Shown here: positions 46,231-56,114 of the stretch, in pieces
Layout: every line of letters starts with the position of its first letter
Numbering within the stretch: position 1 is the stretch's first letter
DNA from: Zobellia nedashkovskayae
GTDB taxonomy: Bacteria; Bacteroidota; Bacteroidia; Flavobacteriales; Flavobacteriaceae
DNA length: 64,000 bases
Direction: 5' to 3'
Assembly: GCF_015330125.1 (NCBI RefSeq)
Contig: NZ_JADDXR010000002.1
Span: 868,001 to 932,000, forward strand
The notes under the pieces: generated by a model
What the model was told of the DNA's origin: nothing
The model's input: the letters and a program-made list of their open reading frames with translations, nothing else
Databases searched by the model: none
Program-made: the position numbers and the translations under genes

Positions 46231-47526
46231 CTATTTAACAACTAAAACAAAATAGTTCTTCTTACCACGTTGCAACAACACAAACTTGCCGTTGATCAAA
46301 TCATCTTCGGTAATCAGGTAGTCGTTCTTTACTTTTTCTTTATTTACTGAAATAGAATTTTGCTTTAACTCTCTTCTTGCCTCACTATTTGAAGCCAAAA
46401 ATCCTGTTTTATCAGCCAATGCACCAATCATATCTAATCCTGATGTAAGTTCTGACTTAGAAATTTCCGCCTGAGGAACACCATCAAAAACATCTAAAAA
46501 TGTCTTTTCATTTAAGCCTTTAAGGTCTTTAGATGTTGACTTCCCAAAGAGAATATTACTGGCCTTTTGGGCATTTTCCAAATCTTCTTGAGAATGTACC
46601 ATCACAGTAATTTCCTCAGCAAGACGTTTCTGTAAAACGCGCATGTGAGGCGCTTCTTGATGCTCCTTTATCAACTCATCAATTTCCTCTTTTGAAAGAA
46701 ATGTAAATATTTTAATATACTTTTCAGCATCTACATCTGACGTATTCAACCAATATTGATAAAACTTATATGGTGATGTTCTTTCGGAATCTAACCAAAT
46801 ATTACCGCCTTCTGTCTTCCCAAACTTGGTGCCATCTGCCTTTGTAATTAACGGGCAGGTTAAAGCATAGCCTTTTCCGCCACCTATTCTCCGGATTAAT
46901 TCAGTACCAGTAGTAATATTCCCCCACTGATCACTACCACCCATTTGTAACGTACAATTATGGTTTTGGTACAAGTATAAGAAATCATAACCTTGTACCA
47001 TTTGGTAGGTAAACTCGGTAAAAGACATCCCCTCTTTAGATTCTGATGAAAGTCTCTTTTTGACCGAATCTTTGGCCATCATATAATTAACGGTAATATG
47101 TTTACCCACGTCCCTAATGAAATCCAAAAACGAGAAATCTTTCATCCAATCGTAATTATTGACCAAGATGGCAGCATTATCTGCTTCACCATCAAAATCT
47201 AAAAATCGCGATAATTGTCCTTTTAAGGCTTCTTGATTATGTCTAAGAGTAGGCTCATCTAATAGGTTACGCTCTGCAGATTTCCCAGAAGGGTCTCCGA
47301 TCATACCTGTAGCACCACCAATAAGCGCATATGGCTTATGGCCTGCCAACTGAAAATGACGTAACATCATCACCCCCACCAAGTGGCCTATATGTAATGA
47401 ATCTGCAGTTGGATCAATACCAACATAAGCAGATTGCATTTCATTCATTAGGTGTTCTTCGGTTCCCGGCATTGCGTCATGCAACATGCCTCTCCATTTT
47501 AATTCTTCTACAAAGTTTGAAGTCAT
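46231..47526 (-). CDS. tyrS: Tyrosyl-tRNA synthetase
   Basis: A 431-aa class I synthetase charging tRNA-Tyr. HIGH motif at residues 45-48 (SLHIGHLVG); tRNA/Tyr-binding region [22 protein letters not shown] equivalent KFGKTEGG near 230. The C-terminal S4-like RNA-binding domain ([20 protein letters not shown]) ends the protein. Length is normal. A TATATTTG -7 box (minus strand, 47552-47559) lies about 25 bases upstream of the ATG. Confidence 0.97.
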   Translation of the reverse strand: MTSNFVEELKWRGMLHDAMPGTEEHLMNEMQSAYVGIDPTADSLHIGHLVGVMMLRHFQLAGHKPYALIGGATGMIGDPSGKSAERNLLDEPTLRHNQEALKGQLSRFLDFDGEADNAAILVNNYDWMKDFSFLDFIRDVGKHITVNYMMAKDSVKKRLSSESKEGMSFTEFTYQMVQGYDFLYLYQNHNCTLQMGGSDQWGNITTGTELIRRIGGGKGYALTCPLITKADGTKFGKTEGGNIWLDSERTSPYKFYQYWLNTSDVDAEKYIKIFTFLSKEEIDELIKEHQEAPHMRVLQKRLAEEITVMVHSQEDLENAQKASNILFGKSTSKDLKGLNEKTFLDVFDGVPQAEISKSELTSGLDMIGALADKTGFLASNSEARRELKQNSISVNKEKVKNDYLITEDDLINGKFVLLQRGKKNYFVLVVK

Positions 47527-47628
47527 GTCCGTTTAATCTGAAATTTGACTACAAATATAAAAGTAAATCATTGCCTGACCCTTGATTAATACAGGAAATT
47601 ATTCCCCGCTATTCGCTAACTTTGGCAC

Positions 47629-48636
47629 ATGGTATTGGTTACAGGGGGAACGGGCTTAGTAGGCTCACATCTTTTATTGAAATTGGTACAAAACGGTATT
47701 TCCGTTAGGGCCATACACAGAAAGGGCAGTGATCTTAAGCGCGTAGTTAAGATTTTTGGTTATTATACAGACGATGCCAAAATTCTCTTTAATAAAATTG
47801 AATGGGTAGAAGCTGATATTATTGACGTTCCTGCCCTAGAAATTGCTTTTGACCAGATTACCCAAGTCTACCATACTGCCGCACTAATTTCTTTTGATCC
47901 ACAAAAATTTGATATCCTCGAAAAAATAAACACGGAAGGAACTGCGAACATCGTAAACCTCTGTATTGAGAATGGGGTAAGAAAACTATGCTATACTAGT
48001 ACTATAGGTGCCATAGGCAAAAGCTTAGGTGATGCTATGGCAGACGAAGAAAACGCCTGGACACCTAGAGAAGCAAATGTATACGGACTCACAAAACAGG
48101 CTGCAGAAATGGAAGTTTGGCGAGGCTCACAAGAAGGACTTCCTGTAGTTATGGTTAACCCTGGTGTAATTGTAGGCCCGGGATTCTGGAATAGCGGTAG
48201 CGGCGATTTGTTTACTGTTGCTAAAAAAGGATATCGGTTTTACCCTCCTGGTGGAACAGGCTTCGTAACCGTTCATGATGTGATTAAGATGATGGTTTCT
48301 ATAATGGATTCCGAGATTATAAACGAGCGCTATATTGCCGTAGCAGAGAATTTAACATTCAAGGAAATCCTTACGAAAATCACTACAGAGTTTGGCATTA
48401 AACCTCCATCGGTTCAATTGAAATTTTGGCAACTTGAAATAGGCAGATGGTTAGATTGGCTTAAAAACTTGTTTCTAAAAAATGGAAGGAGAATCACTAA
48501 AAATTCCATTCACTCTTTAAAGCATCGCGAAGTTTACGACAATACAAAAATTAAAAAGGATATCAATTTTGAGTTCGAAACGCTAGACGAGACCATTTCG
48601 TTTTGCTGTGAACGGTTTAAGGAAGAGTATCAATAG
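47629..48636 (+). CDS. NAD-dependent epimerase/dehydratase family protein (extended SDR)
   Basis: A 335-aa extended short-chain dehydrogenase. The Rossmann signature VTGGTGLVGSHLL has glycines 6, 9 and 12; other motifs are VYHTAALISF, CYTSTIGAIG and the catalytic YGLTKQAAE. It resembles dihydroflavonol reductase/ cholesterol dehydrogenase-like SDRs more than sugar epimerases, but the substrate is not evident. A TAACTTTG -7 box (47617-47624) lies only 4 bases before the ATG, so the mRNA may be leaderless. It is convergent with the DUF4296 gene; coding ends overlap by 20 bases. Confidence 0.85.
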   Translation: MVLVTGGTGLVGSHLLLKLVQNGISVRAIHRKGSDLKRVVKIFGYYTDDAKILFNKIEWVEADIIDVPALEIAFDQITQVYHTAALISFDPQKFDILEKINTEGTANIVNLCIENGVRKLCYTSTIGAIGKSLGDAMADEENAWTPREANVYGLTKQAAEMEVWRGSQEGLPVVMVNPGVIVGPGFWNSGSGDLFTVAKKGYRFYPPGGTGFVTVHDVIKMMVSIMDSEIINERYIAVAENLTFKEILTKITTEFGIKPPSVQLKFWQLEIGRWLDWLKNLFLKNGRRITKNSIHSLKHREVYDNTKIKKDINFEFETLDETISFCCERFKEEYQ

Positions 48637-49039
48637 CTTTTTCAGCCTTTTCTTTTTCTCGCTTAATTTTTTCTTTCGCTACTCTAAGACTGTCATTTAT
48701 CTTTTTCTGATCTTCTAACGCTTTCGCATCACGCTCAAGATTGGCTTCAACTTCTTTATAGATTTTTTCGTACTCTACCGGGAGCGAAGCATAGTAACGA
48801 TCACTTTCTACCAATTGCAGACTGTCTATACTATACTTATTAAAAATATAGTCCATAGGTTCTACACCATTATCCCTAAGCACCTGCAAATTGGTTGTTT
48901 TAGCTGCATTTACAATGGCTAGATCTTGGAGTATCTCAACCATTTTTTCTTTTGGAATAATATTTTTAGGCTTCTCCAAAAGGGTTTCATTACAAGAAGT
49001 AAATGAAAAAAATATCAAAACTATTACTAAAACCCTCAT
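48617..49039 (-). CDS. DUF4296 lipoprotein
   Basis: A 140-aa lipoprotein (FFSFTSCNETL, Cys16) of a Bacteroidota-specific family. The N-terminal half has the family pattern PKNIIPKEKMVEILQDLAIV and YIFNKYSIDSLQLVESDRYY; the C-terminal half is a charged helix (DQKKINDSLRVAKEKIKREK) that may be coiled coil. Function unknown. It directly follows the dihydroorotase gene (1 base gap) and is probably in one operon with it and the mannosyltransferase gene, an arrangement I recall as common in Flavobacteria. Confidence 0.8.
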   Translation of the reverse strand: MRVLVIVLIFFSFTSCNETLLEKPKNIIPKEKMVEILQDLAIVNAAKTTNLQVLRDNGVEPMDYIFNKYSIDSLQLVESDRYYASLPVEYEKIYKEVEANLERDAKALEDQKKINDSLRVAKEKIKREKEKAEKAIDTLP

Positions 49040-49040
49040 G

Positions 49041-50375
49041 TTATCTATTGAATGTTAATCGCTTGGCATTTTTTTCTGTAGAGAAATTTCCGTTTTCATA
49101 CGCCAAATGACCGTTTACAAAAGTATGTGTAACAGAGGACTTAAACGTAGTACCCTCAAAAGGAGACCATTTACATTTATATGCAATATTTGCTTTGGTT
49201 ACCTCATAAGGAGCGTTCATATCTACAACTACCAAATCTGCATAATACCCTTCTCTAATGTAGCCGCGTTTCTCAATCTGAAAAAGTATAGCCGGATTGT
49301 GACACATTTTCTGTACCACTTTTTCTAAAGAAATTACATTTTCATGAACCTTATCTAATAGTGCTGTAAGCGCATGTTGTACCAACGGACCGCCAGAAGG
49401 AGCTTTCGTATAAACATTCTCTTTTTCGCTAAACAAGTGAGGTGCGTGATCTGTAGCAATTACATCCAAACGGTCGTCCAATAATGCTTTCCATAACTGA
49501 TCTCTGTCTGCTGCCGTTTTCACTGCCGGGTTCCATTTGATCAAAGTGCCCTTGGTGTCATAATCTGCTTCAGAGAACCACAAGTGATGTACACAGACCT
49601 CAGCGGTAATTTTTTTCTGTTCAAGCGGAATATCATTTCTGAACAATTCCGTTTCTTTTCCTGTGGATAAATGAAAAACGTGAAGACGAGCTCCCGTTTT
49701 CTTCGCTAACTCTATGGCTTTTGATGAGGAAAGATAACAGGCCTTTTCACTACGAATTTTAGGATGATATTTTATAGGAATGTCATCTCCGTACTTTTCT
49801 TTATACTCCGCAAGGTTTCTTTTTATTGTTCCTTCATCTTCACAGTGGGTAGAAATTACCATTTCGGTATTTCTGAAAATTTCTTCTATTACCACCTCAT
49901 CATCAACCAACATATTCCCCGTAGAAGAACCTAAGAATAGTTTAACACCAGAGCAGCCATTTCTATCCAATCGTTTTAATTCTTCTAAATTATCGTTGGT
50001 ACCTCCAAAAAGGAAAGAGTAGTTAGCGAAACTAGACTTAGCTCCCATCTCAAACTTTTCTTCTAATTTCTCTATGGTGGTTGTTTGCGGAATAGTGTTG
50101 GGCTGTTCCATAAAAGTTGTTATACCGCCAGCTACAGCAGCTCTACTTTCTGAGGCTATATCACCTTTATGAGTAAGACCCGGCTCTCTAAAATGAACCT
50201 GATCGTCTATAACTCCCGGCAAAAGATACTTGCCTTTAATATCGATAACTTTTGCGGTATCATCGGAAATATTGACCGCAATTTTCACGATTAGATCATC
50301 TTGAAGCAATACATCGCTTTCAAAAGTTGAATTTTCGTTTACGATTTTGGCATTTTTAATCAATACTTTCCCCAT
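49041..50375 (-). CDS. pyrC: Dihydroorotase
   Basis: A 444-aa amidohydrolase of pyrimidine synthesis, closing N-carbamoyl-aspartate to dihydroorotate. Motifs: metal-site GVIDDQVHFREPGLTHKGD, carboxylated Lys region GVKLFLGSSTGNM, HCEDEGTIKRN, LHVFHLSTGKE and the catalytic ATDHAPH. The first metal-site His of the usual D-x-H-x-H is Gln here; this variant is familiar from Bacteroidota homologues. It lies between the mannosyltransferase (1 base gap) and DUF4296 genes. The gene name follows family use; pyrC rather than a pseudo-DHOase is supported by retention of the other ligands. Confidence 0.9.
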   Translation of the reverse strand: MGKVLIKNAKIVNENSTFESDVLLQDDLIVKIAVNISDDTAKVIDIKGKYLLPGVIDDQVHFREPGLTHKGDIASESRAAVAGGITTFMEQPNTIPQTTTIEKLEEKFEMGAKSSFANYSFLFGGTNDNLEELKRLDRNGCSGVKLFLGSSTGNMLVDDEVVIEEIFRNTEMVISTHCEDEGTIKRNLAEYKEKYGDDIPIKYHPKIRSEKACYLSSSKAIELAKKTGARLHVFHLSTGKETELFRNDIPLEQKKITAEVCVHHLWFSEADYDTKGTLIKWNPAVKTAADRDQLWKALLDDRLDVIATDHAPHLFSEKENVYTKAPSGGPLVQHALTALLDKVHENVISLEKVVQKMCHNPAILFQIEKRGYIREGYYADLVVVDMNAPYEVTKANIAYKCKWSPFEGTTFKSSVTHTFVNGHLAYENGNFSTEKNAKRLTFNR

Positions 50376-50376
50376 A

Positions 50377-51105
50377 CTAAAATCTAGATTTTTGGAACAT
50401 ACTTCGTATTTTCATCATGAAAACACCAAAGATGGCCTCTTTTATAATAGATGATGTCATTTTTGATTGCCCTCTTACTCTATCCCTGAATATAATGGAC
50501 ACTTCTTCAATTTTATAATTCTTAAGATAGGCCCTAAATTTCATTTCAATTTGGAAGGCATACCCTATAAAACGAACGGAATCTAAATTGATATTTTCTA
50601 AAACCTGGCGTTTATAAACTACAAAACCAGCCGTAGGGTCGTGTACGCGCATCCCGGTTATTATCTTAACGTAAAAAGACGCCCCGTAAGATAACAATAC
50701 GCGATACAATGGCCAGTCTACTACGTTTACCCCTTTTTTATAACGGGAGCCAACTACAACATCTGCACCATTGGCACACGCTCTGTACAACCTTAATAAA
50801 TCTTGCGGGTTATGAGAGAAGTCGGCATCCATCTCAAAGATATAGTCATACTTTTTTGCGATAGCCCATTTAAAACCATGTATGTATGCTGTACCTAAGC
50901 CCGCCTTTTCTTTTCTAACTTCTAAAAAGAGTCTTCCTACATATTCCTCCTGCAACTCCGTTACTTTTTTAGAGGTACCATCAGGTGAATTGTCATCAAC
51001 TATTAAAACATGAAAATCTTTACTAAGACCAAAGACAGCTCTTATAATAGCTTCAATGTTCTCTATCTCATTGTAAGTGGGGATAATAACTATACTGTCT
51101 GACAC
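50377..51105 (-). CDS. Polyprenol monophosphomannose synthase (GT2 family)
   Basis: A 242-aa GT-A glycosyltransferase of dolichol-phosphate mannosyltransferase type. Motifs: IVIIPTYNEIENIEAII, LIVDDNSPDGTS, the metal-binding EMDADFSHNP and DPTAGFVVYKR. It moves a sugar from a nucleotide donor to a polyprenyl phosphate, a donor for GT39/GT83-type transferases such as the gene divergent from it. Start is GTG at 51105 as no in-frame ATG is upstream; a TATTTTTG -7 box (minus strand, 51125-51132) lies just ahead. The dihydroorotase gene follows with a 1-base gap. Confidence 0.9.
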   Translation of the reverse strand: MSDSIVIIPTYNEIENIEAIIRAVFGLSKDFHVLIVDDNSPDGTSKKVTELQEEYVGRLFLEVRKEKAGLGTAYIHGFKWAIAKKYDYIFEMDADFSHNPQDLLRLYRACANGADVVVGSRYKKGVNVVDWPLYRVLLSYGASFYVKIITGMRVHDPTAGFVVYKRQVLENINLDSVRFIGYAFQIEMKFRAYLKNYKIEEVSIIFRDRVRGQSKMTSSIIKEAIFGVFMMKIRSMFQKSRF

Positions 51106-51267
51106 GTATTCGCTTGAGTTTAGACAAAAATAGCATTTTAAAAGTCACCGAAAAATGCCAACTATCAAATTGTGATATTTTTAAAGGTTCGCTATCTATC
51201 AGAATTTGTAATTTTGAGCGTTGTTAATATGATAGGCTATGCCTAAATTTGAGATACCGATTAAACA

Positions 51268-52935
51268 ATGAAGTATAAACTGCCCCGAATTTTTATTATT
51301 CTGTTAGGAATTGGTTTTTTAATCAACCTACTTCAGTCTTATTTCACCCCGCTTATTTTTGACGAGGCTTACTATTGGCATTATGCTCAAAAACTGTCTT
51401 GGGGGTATTTTGATCACCCTCCTTTAGTGGCCTTACTTATTAAAATTAGTGGTTTCTTTTTTGACGGGGAGCTTGGAGTCCGCTTTATGAGTTGTGTACT
51501 CTCTACCGCCACACTGTTTATTCTTTGGAGTACCATAGACAATCCAAAAAAGAAAGATTACGTAGTACACTTTTTTGTACTCGCCTACTCTATGACACTT
51601 TTGAACGCTTATGGATTTTTTACCCTACCAGATACACCACTACTATTTTTTACAGCCCTTTTGCTATATGTCTACAAACGATTCCTAGAGAAACCTAGCT
51701 TATTATGGGGGGTACTAATGGGCATTACCATGGCGGGCCTTATGTACAGTAAATACCATGCGGCTCTTGTTATCATATTTATTCTACTATCTAACATAAA
51801 ATTAGTCTTTAACAAATATGCGTGGCTTTCTGTTTTTGTTGCACTACTTTGCTATGTACCACATTTTTTATGGCTGTCCCAAAATGACTACGTTACTATA
51901 AACTATCATCTTTTTGACCGTCCTAATGACCCTTACAATTTCAAAAAATACACCCTTGGTTACTTTGTAAACCTAGTAGCATTGTTTGGTTTAACATTCC
52001 CATGGGTTTACTGGGGTCTTTTTAAAGCCAAGGCAAATGACAAATTCACTAGAGCTCTACTATTCTTAGTTTATGGTGTACTTATCTTTTTCTTTATATC
52101 AAGCTTTAACCGGAGAATACAAACACAGTGGATTATTGTTATTTCCATTCCATTAATTATAATCGTTTTCCGATTTATGATGGAAAACGAAATTGCTAAA
52201 AAATGGATTTATAGAATGGGATTGGTAAATATTGCCATTATCCTTTATTTAAGAATTGGACTCGTTTACGAACCTATGTCTCCTATTTACTATGAAACTC
52301 ACGGTAATATAGGTCTTGTTGAAGATGTAGCAGAAAAAATTGGCAATATGCCTTTGGTTTTTGAAAATTCATACAGAAATGCTCCAATTTTTGAATTCTA
52401 TTCAGGAAACAACACCTATTCTTTGAATAATGAAAGCTACCGACTTAATCAATATTCAATTGATGATTCTGAATCCAAAGTACAGCATCAAAAGATTTTG
52501 TATTTATCGGGTCGCGCCACAGATGCAGATGAAATATTCACCAAGGATAATGGTAGTAAAATGTACGGTAAATACATAGATAATTTTGAGTCTTTTAGAA
52601 AACTTAAGACCCTCATAGAGGAACCTGTAGATTTTAAAGCGGGCCAAGAACAGGTTTTTCAATTGTACAATCCATATGATTTTGACATAGACTTAAACAA
52701 GTTACAGTTTAATGTGGCCTACATGACCGATTTTAAAATCGTAAAGGACAGGCTGCCTATTAAACCTAAATTAAACAACCCCAATATTACCAGTATCGGA
52801 GCCAAAGACACCCTTACCTATACCTTTAATTTTCCGCAACCCAGAGAATTAAAAGACCCGACCTACGTTAGAATAGGTGTTATGGAGAATAAGCTTATTT
52901 ATGGGATTAACGGAAAAAACACAAAAGTAAAATGA
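51268..52935 (+). CDS. GT39/ArnT-like membrane glycosyltransferase
   Basis: A 555-aa integral membrane protein with about ten hydrophobic segments and a soluble C-terminal part from about residue 370. The first extracytoplasmic loop has the GT-C motif FDEAYYWHYAQ, with the catalytic Asp/Glu, followed by WGYFDHPPL. Family members transfer sugars or aminosugars from polyprenyl-phosphate to lipid A, protein or other acceptors. The divergent polyprenol-phosphate sugar synthase probably provides the donor. It overlaps the next gene by 4 bases (ATGATG/TGA), which suggests translational coupling. Confidence 0.87.
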   Translation: MKYKLPRIFIILLGIGFLINLLQSYFTPLIFDEAYYWHYAQKLSWGYFDHPPLVALLIKISGFFFDGELGVRFMSCVLSTATLFILWSTIDNPKKKDYVVHFFVLAYSMTLLNAYGFFTLPDTPLLFFTALLLYVYKRFLEKPSLLWGVLMGITMAGLMYSKYHAALVIIFILLSNIKLVFNKYAWLSVFVALLCYVPHFLWLSQNDYVTINYHLFDRPNDPYNFKKYTLGYFVNLVALFGLTFPWVYWGLFKAKANDKFTRALLFLVYGVLIFFFISSFNRRIQTQWIIVISIPLIIIVFRFMMENEIAKKWIYRMGLVNIAIILYLRIGLVYEPMSPIYYETHGNIGLVEDVAEKIGNMPLVFENSYRNAPIFEFYSGNNTYSLNNESYRLNQYSIDDSESKVQHQKILYLSGRATDADEIFTKDNGSKMYGKYIDNFESFRKLKTLIEEPVDFKAGQEQVFQLYNPYDFDIDLNKLQFNVAYMTDFKIVKDRLPIKPKLNNPNITSIGAKDTLTYTFNFPQPRELKDPTYVRIGVMENKLIYGINGKNTKVK

Positions 52936-53591
52936 TGGATCCCATACTACGAACTGCAGGCACTGCCGATTGGATTACAATTATACTTCTAAGCAGCATA
53001 GTGTTCTTAGTACTTGCCAAGAGTTTATTCTATAGCCGTTTTTTGAATTTCATTATACTCCCGTTTAACAACAAGTACATATTTATGTACAACAAAAAAG
53101 AAAAGTTGATAAACTGGTTCCATATATTTTTCACAATTTTCCAAGTGATTAATTTTTCATTGTTCGTTTTCTTAGCTAGACAAATTTTAAGGGGAGACAC
53201 TACTGATGCCTACCCGTTTATGTATCCTATTATTTTAGCGTGCATATTAGGGTTTATCGTCGTAAAAATAATCTTACAGATGAGCAACGGCTTCATTTTT
53301 GGATCGGGAAAGACCATAAGCGAGCTAATTTTCAAGAAATTATCCTACCTAAACTATAGTGGAATCATCATGTTCTTAGCCAACGTTATGTTAGCCTATG
53401 TGACGCAGGGCTCGGAGGTTGTAGTGTATGTTGCGATATTATTAATCCTCTTAATTAATGTAATTGGGTGGGTAACAGTGTTAAGGAATCACCAAAAATT
53501 TATCACCTCCTACTTTTTCTATTTTATTTTGTACCTTTGCGCTCTCGAAATTTCCCCGTTTGTAATCATTGGTAGTTATCTTAAACAATAG
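52932..53591 (+). CDS. DUF4271 membrane protein
   Basis: A 219-aa membrane protein of a Bacteroidota-specific family with about six hydrophobic segments (ADWITIILLSSIVFLVLAK, VINFSLFVFLARQIL, FMYPIILACILGFIVVKII). Function unknown. It overlaps the glycosyltransferase gene and precedes hemD by 6 bases, an arrangement often seen in Flavobacteria. Its 3' end also carries a hemD promoter box. Confidence 0.85.
   Translation: MMDPILRTAGTADWITIILLSSIVFLVLAKSLFYSRFLNFIILPFNNKYIFMYNKKEKLINWFHIFFTIFQVINFSLFVFLARQILRGDTTDAYPFMYPIILACILGFIVVKIILQMSNGFIFGSGKTISELIFKKLSYLNYSGIIMFLANVMLAYVTQGSEVVVYVAILLILLINVIGWVTVLRNHQKFITSYFFYFILYLCALEISPFVIIGSYLKQ
53532..53539 (+). promoter_or_regulatory. -7 box inside the DUF4271 gene, likely for hemD
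   Basis: TACCTTTG within the 3' end of the upstream gene, 59 bases before the hemD ATG. A perfect TAnnTTTG; no TTTG -33 at the expected spacing. Confidence 0.4.
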
Positions 53592-53597
53592 GTTTAT

Positions 53598-54344
53598 ATG
53601 AAAGTAAAGACAATTTTGGTCTCTCAGCCAGAACCGAAGATGGAGAACTCACCGTATTCGAAACTGATAGATAAAGAAAAAGTTAAGGTTGACTTCAGAC
53701 CGTTTATTCATGTTGAAAGTGTTGACGCTAAAGATGTACGCCAACAAAAAATAGATTTAAACAACTATACGGCAATTATTTTAACCAGCCGAAACGCTGT
53801 TGATCATTTTTTTAGGATTGCTGAAGAAATGCGCTTTAAGGTTCCTGATTCTATGAAATATTTTTGTCAGTCGGAAGCCGTAGCGTACTACTTACAGAAA
53901 TACGTAGTTTACCGTAAGCGTAAAATTTATGTAGGTAAGCGTAATTTTATAGAAATGGTTCCTTTGTTCAAAAAGTACAAAGGCGAGAAGTTTTTATTAC
54001 CTTCTTCTGATGCTTTGAAACCAATTGTACCTGAAATATTGGACGGAATTGACATTGAGTGGAAAAGAGCTGTTTTTTACAAAACAGTAATCAGTGATTT
54101 ATCTGATTTAAGAGATGTGTATTATGATATCTTAGTATTCTTTAGCCCTTCAGGCATTGAATCGTTATTACAGAACTTCCCTGATTTTGAACAGAAAGAA
54201 ACTAGAATTGCTGTATTTGGCAACTCAACTGTTGATGCTGCTACAACTGCCGGTCTTCGTATAGATATTAAGGCTCCAACGCCAGAAACACCATCTATGA
54301 CCATGGCACTCCAAAAGTACATTCACTCAGCAAATAAGAAGTAA
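53598..54344 (+). CDS. hemD: Uroporphyrinogen-III synthase family protein
   Basis: A 248-aa HemD-type protein, cyclising hydroxymethylbilane in haem synthesis. The family has little sequence conservation; recognised here by the pattern of two alternating alpha/beta domains and the segments YTAIILTSRNAVDHFF, FFSPSGIESLLQ, IAVFGNSTVDAATTAGLRI and PTPETPSMTMALQKYI, the last typical of HemD C-termini. It follows the DUF4271 gene by 6 bases and ends at a bidirectional terminator. Confidence 0.85.
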   Translation: MKVKTILVSQPEPKMENSPYSKLIDKEKVKVDFRPFIHVESVDAKDVRQQKIDLNNYTAIILTSRNAVDHFFRIAEEMRFKVPDSMKYFCQSEAVAYYLQKYVVYRKRKIYVGKRNFIEMVPLFKKYKGEKFLLPSSDALKPIVPEILDGIDIEWKRAVFYKTVISDLSDLRDVYYDILVFFSPSGIESLLQNFPDFEQKETRIAVFGNSTVDAATTAGLRIDIKAPTPETPSMTMALQKYIHSANKK

Positions 54345-54367
54345 GAACTCTTATTTAGTAAAATATG

Positions 54368-54405
54368 AAAACCCTTTGTTCAAATTCATGAATAAAGGGT
54401 TTTTT
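54368..54405. terminator. Bidirectional terminator between hemD and pckA
   Basis: AACCCTTTGTTC pairs with GAATAAAGGGTT (one G-T pair) around an 8-base loop, with A and T runs on both sides; the flanking genes converge. Confidence 0.8.
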
Positions 54406-54429
54406 AATGGAATTATACTTTTTGAAAAT

Positions 54430-56028
54430 CTAAAAAGCGTAACGTTGCGGGCCTCCGCGACGGATTTCCTCACTAGCAAAATCTTCAAATTGTTTGAAGT
54501 TTTCCCTAAAGGCATTCGTTAACTTAAAAGCCGTGGTGTAATATGCCTTATCATCGTTCCAAGTAGTCCGCGGACTAAGCACACTTGAAGGTACTCCTGG
54601 ACATTCCCTTGGTTGCGCTACTCCAAATACAGAGTGAATATGATAATCATCGTAATTATAAAGTCCTAAATCACCGTTTAGAACAGCGTTAATCATAGCA
54701 CGGGTATACTTTAGCTTCATTCGAGTTCCAACACCGTAAGGACCACCTGTCCAACCGGTATTGACCAACCATACATTAACACCAGCATCTTTCATTTTCT
54801 TACTTAGCATTTCCGCATACTTAGCGGGATGCAATGGCATAAACGGGGCACCAAAACAAGCCGAGAAAGAAGGTATAGGCTCTACAACCCCTGCTTCCGT
54901 ACCTGCAACTTTGGCCGTGTAACCAGAAATGAAGTGATATGCTGCTTGACTAGGTGTTAACTTAGAAATTGGAGGAAGTACTCCAAAAGCATCTGCAGTT
55001 AGAAAGAAAATATTCTTAGGATTCTTCCCTATAGACGGTCTTTGCACGTTGTCTATATGATAAATAGGATAACTAACCCTAGTGTTCTGAGTAATTGAAG
55101 TATCGGCAAAATCAACATTACCGGCCTCATCCATAACAACATTCTCTAAGATTGCTCCTTTCTTAATGGCACCAAAGATTTCAGGTTCATTTTCTTGAGA
55201 TAGGTTTATAACCTTTGCATAACAACCACCTTCAAAATTAAAGACCGCATTTTCATTGTTCCAACCATGCTCATCGTCTCCAATAAGTTTTCGGGAAGCA
55301 TCTGTAGACAAGGTTGTTTTCCCTGTTCCTGAAAGACCAAAGAATATAGCTGTATCACCATCTTTACCAACATTTGCAGAACAATGCATTGGCATGGTAT
55401 TTTTCTCTACTGGAAGTATAAAGTTCAGAGCTGAGAAAATCCCCTTTTTGATTTCCCCAGTATAACCGGTTCCTCCTATCAAGGCAATTTTTCGTGTAAA
55501 GTTCAAAATGGCAAAATTATGCTGTCTTGTTCCGTCTACTTTAGCATCGGCCATGAAACCAGGTGCGTTAATAACAGTCCACTCAGCATCAAAATTCTTA
55601 AGTTCTTCCTCCGTAGGACGGATGAACATGTTGTATGCAAATTGATTGGACCAAGGATATTCGTTAATTACCCTGATATCCATCCGGTAATTATGGTCTG
55701 CACATGCATAACAGTCACGAACAAACAATTCCTTTTCGTTTAGATAGGCAATAACCTTATCATAAAGTGCATCAAATTTAGCTGGCTCAAATGGAATATT
55801 GATGTCACCCCACCATATCTTTTCTTCGGTAATGGCATCTTTTACAATAAACCGATCCTTGGGCGACCTTCCCGTAAATTCACCTGTGTTTACGGCCAAA
55901 GCACCAGACGATGCTTTTTTGCCCATTTTCTTTTCTAGCGTGATGGCTTCTAATTCAGAAGGCGATAACTGATAATGCAGATTCTCGTGCGTAATACCGT
56001 ACGATTTTAAAGAAATAGATTTTTCCAT
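54430..56028 (-). CDS. pckA: ATP-dependent phosphoenolpyruvate carboxykinase
   Basis: A 532-aa ATP-type PEPCK converting oxaloacetate to PEP in gluconeogenesis. The P-loop GLSGTGKTTLS lies near residues 231-241; other blocks are NTGEFTGRSPKDRFIV, LIGDDEHGWNN, FNFEGGCYAKVI and the C-terminal NTGWTGGPYGVG with MKLKYTRAMI. Length is typical. This matters for a bacterium that feeds on sugars and amino acids but must also make hexoses. It is a single gene; the ~70 bases upstream are AT-rich with no clean box. Confidence 0.97.
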   Translation of the reverse strand: MEKSISLKSYGITHENLHYQLSPSELEAITLEKKMGKKASSGALAVNTGEFTGRSPKDRFIVKDAITEEKIWWGDINIPFEPAKFDALYDKVIAYLNEKELFVRDCYACADHNYRMDIRVINEYPWSNQFAYNMFIRPTEEELKNFDAEWTVINAPGFMADAKVDGTRQHNFAILNFTRKIALIGGTGYTGEIKKGIFSALNFILPVEKNTMPMHCSANVGKDGDTAIFFGLSGTGKTTLSTDASRKLIGDDEHGWNNENAVFNFEGGCYAKVINLSQENEPEIFGAIKKGAILENVVMDEAGNVDFADTSITQNTRVSYPIYHIDNVQRPSIGKNPKNIFFLTADAFGVLPPISKLTPSQAAYHFISGYTAKVAGTEAGVVEPIPSFSACFGAPFMPLHPAKYAEMLSKKMKDAGVNVWLVNTGWTGGPYGVGTRMKLKYTRAMINAVLNGDLGLYNYDDYHIHSVFGVAQPRECPGVPSSVLSPRTTWNDDKAYYTTAFKLTNAFRENFKQFEDFASEEIRRGGPQRYAF

Positions 56029-56114
56029 TTTTTAAATAATTGTTAGTTGAGAGTTTATTTTAGACGCTAAAATTATCAAAATAATAACTTTATATACTTA
56101 TAAATGAGAATTTA

